Source of the DNA: Acidobacteriota bacterium
GTDB taxonomy: Bacteria > Acidobacteriota > UBA4820 > DSQY01
Assembly: GCA_021814085.1 (NCBI GenBank)
Contig: JAKAJA010000095.1
Coordinates: forward strand, 1 to 6,949
Direction of reading: 5' to 3'
DNA: 6,949 nucleotides
Shown: in pieces, positions 1-5,685 of the stretch
How positions within the stretch are numbered: position 1 is the first letter of the stretch
Layout: every line of letters begins with the position of its first letter
Made by a program: the position numbers and the translations under genes
The notes under the pieces: generated by a model
Told to the model about the DNA's origin: nothing
Seen by the model: only the letters and a program-made list of their open reading frames with translations
The model's database searches: none

Positions 1-1
1 C

Positions 2-535
2 GGCAAGCGCTTCGGCTGGCAGCTCGGCGAGCTTCCCCGGGGTTACGACCACAAGTACGTCTATTCGCACGTGGGCTACAACCTCAAGGCCACGGACTTG
101 CAGGCCGCCATCGGCCTGGCCCAACTCGACAAGCTGCCCGGCTTCATCGAGGCCCGCAAACGTCATTTCAAGAGGCTGTACGAGGGCATTCAAGACCTCA
201 GCCACCTCTTCGTCCTGCCTGAAGCGACACAGGGCAGCGACCCGAGCTGGTTCGGCCTCCCCCTCGCCGTCCGTCCCGAAGCCCCCTTCGAGCGGGCGGC
301 GGTGCTGGACTTCCTGAACCAGCGCAAGATCGCCACCCGCCTCCTCTTCGGCGGCAACCTCACCCGCCAGCCCGCCTACCTGGACGCCCCCAAGCGCGTC
401 GTCGGTGATCTTCGGAACTCCGATTTCGTCATGGAGCGTGTCTTCTGGCTAGGCGTCTACCCGGGGCTGACGGAAGCTATGCTGGATTTTGTAGTCCAAG
501 CTCTCCATGATTTCTCCATGGAGGCGGTATCGTGA
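2..535 (+). CDS. rfbH: RfbH-type CDP-4-keto-6-deoxy-D-glucose 3-dehydrase, C-terminal part
   Basis: This is the last 177 codons of a DegT/DnrJ/EryC1-fold enzyme; the 5' part lies outside the window. The frame is open from base 2, so a GTG at base 71 is only an internal valine. The first residues read GKRFGWQLGELPRGYDHKY, then YSHVGYNLKATDLQAAIG, and later RLLFGGNLTRQPAYLD and GVYPGLTE, a set characteristic of RfbH/DdhC (E1) rather than of ordinary sugar aminotransferases. In the family this block directly follows the last [2Fe-2S] cysteine (DNTC-GKRF); base 1 is C, compatible with the end of a TGC codon. The diagnostic histidine that replaces the PLP lysine is upstream and cannot be checked. 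The enzyme removes the C3 hydroxyl of CDP-4-keto-6-deoxyglucose together with a ferredoxin-like reductase, in the cytoplasm. The stop overlaps the next GTG start, so the two genes are probably translationally coupled. Confidence 0.93.
   Translation, partial: GKRFGWQLGELPRGYDHKYVYSHVGYNLKATDLQAAIGLAQLDKLPGFIEARKRHFKRLYEGIQDLSHLFVLPEATQGSDPSWFGLPLAVRPEAPFERAAVLDFLNQRKIATRLLFGGNLTRQPAYLDAPKRVVGDLRNSDFVMERVFWLGVYPGLTEAMLDFVVQALHDFSMEAVS
520..524 (+). promoter_or_regulatory. Shine-Dalgarno site for the epimerase gene
   Basis: GGAGG lies inside the end of rfbH, seven bases before the GTG at 532. It supports that GTG as the real start, although it adds a stretch of about 40 residues ahead of the Rossmann fold. 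Confidence 0.75.
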
Positions 536-1614
536 GGCCCGATCAGGCAGGGAGAGAGGTGGGAATACAGGCGCGACAGAATCCTCTGGCTGCCGACCTA
601 GATCACGTGTTGACCCATACCCGGCCTCTCTGGGAGGAGCTGCGAGGGCGACGCCTGTTCATCACCGGTGGTACCGGCTTCATCGGTTCCTGGCTTCTCG
701 AGAGCCTCCTTTGGGCCAACGATAGGTTTGGCCTGGGGGTCGAAGCCACGGTGCTCACTCGAACCCCTGAAGCCTTCCGGAGAAGGGCCCCCCACTTGGC
801 CGATCAACCGGCGGTCACGCTTCACGCCGGTGACGTGAAGTCTTTTGCCTTCCCGGCAGGGGAGTTCCCCTACCTCATCCATGCCGCCACCGAATCGTCG
901 ACCATCAGACAAGACAAGACTCCACTCCGGATGATCGCTACTATCGTAGACGGCACGCGGCGCGTTCTGGATTTCGCGGCGAATTGCGGTACACGCAAGC
1001 TGCTGTTCCTGAGTTCGGGCGCCGTTTACGGCCCTCTGTCCGCTGGTTCAGGAGGCGTGTCCGAGGACTATGGCGGGGGGCCCAACCTGTCTGTCCCTGC
1101 CTCGGCTTATGGGGAGGGGAAACGGCTGGGGGAGTTACTCTGCGCCGCGGCCAGCGAGCAATATGGATTCGAGACCAAGATCGCCAGGTGCTTCGCCTTC
1201 ATGGGGCCGTATCTCCCGCTGGATGGCCACTTCGCCGTCGGTAATTTCATTCTTGACGTGCTCCAACAAAGATCCATCCGGATCCATGGCGACGGTTCTG
1301 CGGTCCGTTCGTACCTCTATGCTTCCGACCTCTCCGTGTGGCTATGGACCGTTCTCTTTAGAGGGAAATCCTGCACACCATACAACGTGGGTTCTGAGGA
1401 GACAATCTCCATCCGCGCACTGGCGGAGGCGGTTTCGAAGGTTGTGGATCCGCCGATGACCATCGAAGTGAACGGGCGGCGCCGGGAAGGGACCACCGTT
1501 GACTACTATGCTCCCTCCACGGCCCGGGCTCGAACCGAACTGGGGTTGCGCCAGCACATTTCCCTTGAGGATGCGATCCGAGGTACGCTGAAATGGTGTG
1601 CATTAGCCCTATAG
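532..1614 (+). CDS. NAD(P)-dependent epimerase/dehydratase (extended SDR), nucleotide-sugar modifying
   Basis: This 360-residue protein is an extended short-chain dehydrogenase. The nucleotide-binding loop GGTGFIG is at residues 46-52. The catalytic serine region SSGAVYG is at 161-167, and the YxxxK pair is Y193/K197 in AYGEGK. The substrate-side segment CFAFMGPY begins at 220, and GDG followed by RSYLYASDL marks the C-terminal substrate domain. About 40 residues precede the fold (AADLDHVLTHTRPLWEELRG); from memory, similar leaders occur in relatives from LPS loci, and the strong GGAGG supports the GTG start. The stop of rfbH overlaps this start as GTGA. Position after rfbH suggests it reduces or epimerises C4 of CDP-4-keto-3,6-dideoxyglucose (abequose or paratose synthase type), or reduces a branched derivative as YerF does. 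The family is certain; the substrate is inferred from context only. Confidence 0.86.
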   Translation: MRPDQAGREVGIQARQNPLAADLDHVLTHTRPLWEELRGRRLFITGGTGFIGSWLLESLLWANDRFGLGVEATVLTRTPEAFRRRAPHLADQPAVTLHAGDVKSFAFPAGEFPYLIHAATESSTIRQDKTPLRMIATIVDGTRRVLDFAANCGTRKLLFLSSGAVYGPLSAGSGGVSEDYGGGPNLSVPASAYGEGKRLGELLCAAASEQYGFETKIARCFAFMGPYLPLDGHFAVGNFILDVLQQRSIRIHGDGSAVRSYLYASDLSVWLWTVLFRGKSCTPYNVGSEETISIRALAEAVSKVVDPPMTIEVNGRRREGTTVDYYAPSTARARTELGLRQHISLEDAIRGTLKWCALAL

Positions 1615-1629
1615 CCCTTTGGCCTCTTA

Positions 1630-1635
1630 GAGGAG
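1630..1635 (+). promoter_or_regulatory. Shine-Dalgarno site for the NeuB-family gene
   Basis: GAGGAG sits seven bases before the ATG at 1643, in the 28-base gap that is the largest non-coding stretch here. This is the only internal junction where the downstream gene has a clear site outside coding sequence, so translation can initiate independently. No convincing promoter or terminator fits in the gap. Confidence 0.8.
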
Positions 1636-1642
1636 ACCCCAC

Positions 1643-2506
1643 ATGGACGCGATCAAGATCGGCACGCAGATGGTCGGTGATGGTCTGCCATGTTTCATCG
1701 TGGCCGAAATCGGTATCAACCACAATGGGGATATCGACCTGGCCAAGAAGCTCATCGACATGGCAGCAGTGGCGGGCTGCGGCGCCGTGAAATTCCAAAA
1801 GCGGACCGTGGAGGTGGTCTACACGCCCGAGGAACTGGCCGCGCCCCGCGAGAACCCCTTTGGACCCACAAACGGGGATCTCAAGCGGGGGCTGGAGTTC
1901 GGCCTGGAGGATTATAGGGAGATTGACGCGTACTGCCGGAAAAAAATCCCTTGGTTCGCCTCCTGCTGGGATGAGGGAGCTGTAGATTTCATCGAGCAGT
2001 TCAACCCCCCGTGCTACAAAATCGCCTCGGCCTCCCTGACGGATGATGCCCTGCTCAGACATACCCGCGCGAAGGGAAAGCCCATCATTCTCTCGACCGG
2101 CATGAGCACCTTGGAACAGGTTGACCACGCGGTGGAGGTCCTGGGGAAGCAAGACCTCATCCTCCTCCACGCCTGCAGCACGTATCCCGCATTTTACGAA
2201 GAACTCAACCTGAGAGTCATCGGCCTCCTCAAGGAGCGGTACGGGGTGCCAGTGGGCTATTCAGGACACGAGACGGGCTTGCCGTCCTCCTTGGCTGCAG
2301 CGGCCATGGGGGCCGTCGTGGTGGAGCGTCACGTCACCCTTGACCGTTCCATGTGGGGATCGGACCAGGCCGCCTCTCTTGAACCCAACGGGGTCAACCG
2401 CCTCGTGCGGGACATCCGGCTCGTGGAGAAGTCCATGGGGGACGGTGTGAAACGGGTGATCGAGCGCGAGATGCCGGTCATGAAGAAGCTCCGTCGCAAA
2501 GGGTGA
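1643..2506 (+). CDS. N-acetylneuraminate synthase (NeuB) family protein without SAF domain
   Basis: The 287-residue protein is a TIM-barrel PEP-condensing synthase of the NeuB family, which joins PEP to a hexose or hexosamine to give a 3-deoxy-ulosonic acid. Visible family motifs, in order: AEIGINHNG at 21-29, KFQK at 50-53, YKIASAS at 125-131, STGMS at 151-155, HACSTYP at 176-182, GYSGHE at 205-210 and ERHVTLDR at 228-235. H209 and H230 match the two metal-binding histidines of Neisseria NeuB. The barrel finishes with SLEP at 245-248 and a helix, and the protein stops at KKLRRKG, about where the linker to the antifreeze-like SAF domain begins. Typical NeuB is about 340-350 residues and uses SAF to close the active site of its partner subunit. 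No frameshift is apparent: the stop abuts the next gene, so the short form looks natural. The adjacent phosphatase suggests a phosphorylated substrate. Sialic, legionaminic, KDN-like or novel product cannot be told apart from sequence. Confidence 0.92.
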   Translation: MDAIKIGTQMVGDGLPCFIVAEIGINHNGDIDLAKKLIDMAAVAGCGAVKFQKRTVEVVYTPEELAAPRENPFGPTNGDLKRGLEFGLEDYREIDAYCRKKIPWFASCWDEGAVDFIEQFNPPCYKIASASLTDDALLRHTRAKGKPIILSTGMSTLEQVDHAVEVLGKQDLILLHACSTYPAFYEELNLRVIGLLKERYGVPVGYSGHETGLPSSLAAAAMGAVVVERHVTLDRSMWGSDQAASLEPNGVNRLVRDIRLVEKSMGDGVKRVIEREMPVMKKLRRKG

Positions 2507-2991
2507 GTCAGGTGACGAGAATCAAAGCGATTGGGCTGGATGTTGACGGGGTCCTCACCGATGGAGGGCTTTATTTGGGTGCCGGTGGCGAGGAGAGCAA
2601 GCGCATCTGCTTTGCTGACATCATGGGTATCTCCATGGGGCGGAGGGAGGGGCTGACCTATGCCCTCATCTCGGGGGAAGGCGGTCCTCTGGTGCGCCGA
2701 ATCGCATCCAAGCTGCAGATCTCCCACGTCTACGAGGACTGCAGGGACAAGGCGGGCGCACTCAAATCCCTCGTGGACGAGTTGGGGATCGGGCTCTCCG
2801 AGGTGGCCTACATGGGCGACGACGTGAACGACCTGGCCGCCCTGAGAATCGCTGGACTCTCCTCCGCCCCATGCTCGGCCCGGCCGGAGGTCCTGAAGGA
2901 GGCCGCGTTCATCTCCCGGGCGCCAGGCGGTTCGGGTGCGGTGCGTGACCTCATCGATCACCTCTTGACCGCCTCGGACGAAGCCCCATGA
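2503..2991 (+). CDS. KdsC-like C0 HAD phosphatase (ulosonate-phosphate phosphatase)
   Basis: This 162-residue protein is a capless HAD phosphatase of the KDO-8-P phosphatase subfamily, which works as a tetramer with Mg2+. Motif I is DVDGVLTDG with D13 as nucleophile and D15 as acid/base; motif II is S57 in ISGE; motif III is K83 in DKAGAL; motif IV is GDDVND at 105-110. The tail RAPGGSGAVRDL at 129-140 is the usual KdsC C-terminus. Position 59 is Glu where E. coli KdsC has Arg, and position 70 is Lys; as I recall, these are the marker residues of the KDN-9-P phosphatase BT1713. Its start overlaps the NeuB-type stop as GTGA, so it probably dephosphorylates that enzyme's product. A second GTG at 2512, with AAAGGGTGA upstream, is an alternative start three codons in. 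The 3' end overlaps the next gene as ATGA. Confidence 0.92.
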   Translation: MSQVTRIKAIGLDVDGVLTDGGLYLGAGGEESKRICFADIMGISMGRREGLTYALISGEGGPLVRRIASKLQISHVYEDCRDKAGALKSLVDELGIGLSEVAYMGDDVNDLAALRIAGLSSAPCSARPEVLKEAAFISRAPGGSGAVRDLIDHLLTASDEAP

Positions 2992-4790
2992 AGCTTTCCG
3001 ACTACGTGATGCAATTCATAGCAGCCCAGGGCGTCCGGCACGTCTTCATGGTCCCGGGCGGGGGCGCGATGCACCTCAATGATTCTGCAGGGCACACCGA
3101 AGGCATCGAGTACGTCTGCAACCTCCACGAGCAGGCCTGCGCCATAGCCGCGGAGAACTATGCCAAGGCTACGGGTGGCCTGGGGGTCGCCTTGGTGACC
3201 AGCGGGCCGGGCGGAACGAATGCCATCACGGGAGTTGCGGGTGCGTGGATGGATTCAACCCCCACCCTGGTCATCTCCGGGCAGGTGAAGCGCTCGGACT
3301 TGAAGGGTGATTCCGGCGTCCGTCAGATGGGAGTCCAGGAGGTGGACATCGTTTCCATGATCCGCCCCATCACCAAGTATGCCGCTACGGTGTTGGAGCC
3401 AGGAGGCATCCGCGTCCATCTCGAAAAGGCCGTCCACCTAGCTCTAAACGGCCGGCCGGGGCCCGTCTGGCTGGACATCCCACTCGACGTCCAAGCGGCT
3501 CAAATCGCCCCTGAGACGCTTGATGGCTATGTTCCAGAATCGGACAGGGACGTAGGAGCTAAGGAAAGTCGCCTAAGTCAACAGGTCAGGCAGGTCAGAG
3601 ATATTCTGGGCAAAGCCCAACGTCCGATTCTCTTAGCGGGGAATGGGATCCGCCTGGCACACGCGCTGCCGGCTCTTCTCAACCTCATCGACCGACTCGG
3701 CATTCCGTTCATGACGACATGGCTGGCGATTGATTTTGTCGGCGAGGACCATCCCCTGTTCGTAGGCCGCCCCGGGGCTGTGGCCCCCCGAGGAGCCAAT
3801 TTTGCGGTCCAGAATTCTGACTGCCTTATTTCGATCGGGTCTCGTCTGGACATGATCCTCACGGGTTACGCTCCGAGAAAGCTCGCGAGAGACGCCACAA
3901 AGATAATGGTCGATATCGACCAAGCCGAACTGGACAAACACACGGGGATCATTGATCTGCCGATCCGAGCCGACGCAGGCGATTTCATTCGCGAGTGGCT
4001 GGCCCAAGCGGCGAGCGGAAGCCCTGCCGACTGTCGCGCATGGAAAGAGCGCTGCAAGGAGTGGAAGGTCAAGTACCCCGTCGTCTTGCCGGAGCACCGC
4101 CGCCCGTCGGGTCGCGTAAGCACGTACTATCTTTCGGAGGTACTCTCAGAGGAACTCGAGAGTGGGGACCAGATCGTGTCGGGCAGTTCCGGAGCAGGCA
4201 TCGAAATCTTCCTACTTTGCTTCAAGGTCAAGAGCGGGCAGCGCATCTTCCATACGACGGCGCTCGGGGCCATGGGTTTCGGCCCGCCGGCCTCGGTCGG
4301 CGCGTGTCTTGGCGCGAACGGGCGGCGGACCATCTGCGTCGACGGCGACGGAGGCTTCCAGCTAAACGTCCAGGAGCTAGAGACCGTGGCCAGACTGCGC
4401 CTGCCGGTGAAGTTCTTCATCCTCAACAATGGGGGCTACTCTTCGATACGGACCTCGCAGAAGCGGCACTTTGGCCGATTGTCAGGCGCAGACTCATCCA
4501 GTGGTCTCACGCTGCCGAGCTTGGGACGCATCGCACGCGCCTACGGTCTTCGCGCCATGCGGATTTCAACCCAGCGGAACCTGCGCGGCGCGATTCGGTC
4601 GGTCCTGGAATCCCCCGGGCCGGTTGTCTGCGAGATCATGTCCGTCGCGGATGAACCCAGAATGCCCAGCATCGAGGCGAGGCAGCAACCGAACGGATCC
4701 ATGGTCTCCACGCCGATCGAGGATCTCTGGCCCTTTCTGGACCGGAGCGAGTTCCTCTCCAACATGATCGTGCCGCCGTTCGAGGGGTAA
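2988..4790 (+). CDS. ThDP-dependent acetolactate-synthase-like enzyme (YerE-like)
   Basis: A 600-residue protein with the three-domain ThDP decarboxylase/AHAS fold. The PYR domain (about 1-180) carries the GGGAMHLNDS loop and catalytic glutamate E48 in LHEQA, and TSGPGGTNAITG at 71-82. SGQVKR at 97-102 followed by GVRQMGVQEVDIV is the AHAS-like substrate/FAD segment. The middle domain spans about 190-345. The PP domain has the ThDP/Mg motif GDG at 453-455 with N480-N481. The C-terminal tail ends WPFLDRSEFLSNMIVPP, a form I associate with sugar-locus members rather than housekeeping IlvB; no regulatory IlvN subunit gene is present. YerE of Yersinia, a FAD-containing member, transfers a two-carbon unit from pyruvate to the C4 ketone of CDP-4-keto-3,6-dideoxyglucose, the product of RfbH encoded here. 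Fold and cofactor are secure. The YerE-type reaction is inference; true acetolactate synthase or an unknown ketolase are alternatives. Start is coupled by ATGA to the phosphatase gene, with only a weak Shine-Dalgarno site. Confidence 0.92.
   Translation: MKLSDYVMQFIAAQGVRHVFMVPGGGAMHLNDSAGHTEGIEYVCNLHEQACAIAAENYAKATGGLGVALVTSGPGGTNAITGVAGAWMDSTPTLVISGQVKRSDLKGDSGVRQMGVQEVDIVSMIRPITKYAATVLEPGGIRVHLEKAVHLALNGRPGPVWLDIPLDVQAAQIAPETLDGYVPESDRDVGAKESRLSQQVRQVRDILGKAQRPILLAGNGIRLAHALPALLNLIDRLGIPFMTTWLAIDFVGEDHPLFVGRPGAVAPRGANFAVQNSDCLISIGSRLDMILTGYAPRKLARDATKIMVDIDQAELDKHTGIIDLPIRADAGDFIREWLAQAASGSPADCRAWKERCKEWKVKYPVVLPEHRRPSGRVSTYYLSEVLSEELESGDQIVSGSSGAGIEIFLLCFKVKSGQRIFHTTALGAMGFGPPASVGACLGANGRRTICVDGDGGFQLNVQELETVARLRLPVKFFILNNGGYSSIRTSQKRHFGRLSGADSSSGLTLPSLGRIARAYGLRAMRISTQRNLRGAIRSVLESPGPVVCEIMSVADEPRMPSIEARQQPNGSMVSTPIEDLWPFLDRSEFLSNMIVPPFEG
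4782..4787 (+). promoter_or_regulatory. Shine-Dalgarno site for the TIM-barrel gene
   Basis: GAGGGG, in the last codons of the ThDP gene, is seven bases from the ATG at 4795 and favours that start. A later in-frame ATG at 4819 also has a G-rich run (GGCGGGG) before it and cannot be excluded. Confidence 0.65.
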
Positions 4791-4794
4791 AACG

Positions 4795-5685
4795 ATGCGT
4801 GCCGTGGCTGGCGGGGATATGACGGGATACAGCGAACCATCGATCCGACTGGGGATCATGCAAGGCAGGCTTCTTCCCCCGGTGAACGGGCGGATCCAGT
4901 GCTTCCCGGCAGACCGTTGGAGAGAGGAGTTCGCCCTTGCCGCGAAGGCGGGACTCTCCCGGATAGAGTGGATCTTTGAGACCTGGGGGCACGACGCTAA
5001 TCCCATCGCATCGGACGAAGGCACCAAGGAGTTGAAGGCCCTGTCTGCGAGGCACGACGTGAGGATCGACTCCCTGTGCGCCGATTACTTCATGGAGAAA
5101 CCGCTGCTCAGGGCGGCGCCAGAGGACCTCCGAGTTCGAAAGCAGACGCTGGAGTGGCTCCTTGCCCGCTGCACATCGGCAGGCATTGGAAGGGTGGTTC
5201 TGCCTTTCGTCGACACGTCGGGGATCGGGACCGATGAAGAGCTGGATGCCGTGGCAGGCACGCTCAGGGACTTGGTGGACACCATCCGCGGAACCGGCGT
5301 CGAAATCCACCTCGAGACGTCCCTCGATCCACGCAAGTTTGGACGGCTCCTTAACCAACTTCCGGCTCCGTTCTTCAAGGTGAATTACGATTCGGGGAAC
5401 AGTGCCTCCTTGGGATACGATCATTCGGAGGAGTTCGCCTCGTACGGCGATCGGATCGGAAGCGTTCACGTCAAGGATCGGTTGTTGATGGGAACCACGG
5501 TTTCGCTCGGAGAAGGGCACGTCGATTGGCGAGCCCTCGGCGCCTGCCTCAAGAAGGTAGCCTACTCGGGTGATCTCATTCTCCAAGTCGCCAGGGGGAA
5601 GGACGGGGATGAGGTGGACTGGGCACGGCACAACCTCGCCGTTCTTCCGGCTCTCATGGGCTGGACTACGGAGGATAGGACGTGA
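4795..5685 (+). CDS. Sugar phosphate isomerase/epimerase family TIM-barrel protein
   Basis: The 296-residue protein resembles the xylose isomerase-like TIM barrel family (AP endonuclease 2 superfamily). It opens, after about 15 variable residues, with IRLGIMQGRLLPP at 17-29, a signature of a subgroup common in surface-sugar loci. Candidate metal and substrate residues lie at the ends of successive strands: E58 in RIEWIFE, E174 in IHLET, D199 in NYDSGN, H225 in SVHVKD, and Q264 in LILQVARG. Q264 occupies the position where many members have the last metal-binding glutamate. The start at 4795 is favoured by GAGGGG; the alternative ATG at 4819 would remove eight residues, all before the conserved domain. 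The gene follows the ThDP gene by four bases and overlaps the oxidoreductase gene. It probably isomerises, epimerises or dehydrates a sugar intermediate in the cytoplasm, but neither reaction nor substrate can be read from the sequence. Confidence 0.86.
   Translation: MRAVAGGDMTGYSEPSIRLGIMQGRLLPPVNGRIQCFPADRWREEFALAAKAGLSRIEWIFETWGHDANPIASDEGTKELKALSARHDVRIDSLCADYFMEKPLLRAAPEDLRVRKQTLEWLLARCTSAGIGRVVLPFVDTSGIGTDEELDAVAGTLRDLVDTIRGTGVEIHLETSLDPRKFGRLLNQLPAPFFKVNYDSGNSASLGYDHSEEFASYGDRIGSVHVKDRLLMGTTVSLGEGHVDWRALGACLKKVAYSGDLILQVARGKDGDEVDWARHNLAVLPALMGWTTEDRT
5670..5674 (+). promoter_or_regulatory. Shine-Dalgarno site for the Gfo/Idh/MocA gene
   Basis: GGAGG lies seven bases before the GTG at 5682, within the end of the TIM-barrel gene. 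It makes GTG 5682 a better start than the in-frame ATG at 5700. Confidence 0.75.

Noticed and set aside
1623..1633. Palindrome CCTCT-T-AGAGG in the gap before the NeuB-type gene
   Set aside because: With a one-base spacer it cannot form a stable hairpin, and its right arm is simply part of the Shine-Dalgarno site. It is not a terminator.
1358..2170. Minus-strand open frame of 270 codons across the epimerase/NeuB-type junction
   Set aside because: It spans the ends of two well-supported + strand genes and has no recognisable motif.
3582..3598. Direct repeat CAGGTCAG, twice, nine bases apart
   Set aside because: It encodes QVRQVR in the linker between the first two ThDP-enzyme domains; two short copies in coding sequence are not evidence of a repeat element.
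3995..4654. Plus-strand alternate frame of 219 codons inside the ThDP gene
   Set aside because: The ThDP frame holds GDG...NN and the full fold through this region; the alternate translation is Arg-rich and low in structure, typical of a shadow frame.
2988..4790. Housekeeping acetolactate synthase large subunit (ilvB)
   Set aside because: No ilvN or ilvC lies nearby, the gene is embedded in a sugar operon, and the N-terminal loop and C-terminal tail differ from typical IlvB. Not fully excluded without a phylogeny.
4636..5631. Long open frame on the minus strand (331 codons)
   Set aside because: It lies antisense to the ThDP and TIM-barrel genes, which carry clear family motifs; its translation shows no recognisable domain. 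Long antisense frames are expected in GC-rich coding DNA.
2988..5685. Reading of the ThDP, TIM-barrel and Gfo/Idh genes as an inositol (iol) catabolic set
   Set aside because: The same three folds occur as IolD, IolE/IolI and IolG, but the ThDP protein has the AHAS-like GVRQMGVQEVDIV segment and sugar-locus tail, and the surroundings are biosynthetic (RfbH, NeuB-type, phosphatase).
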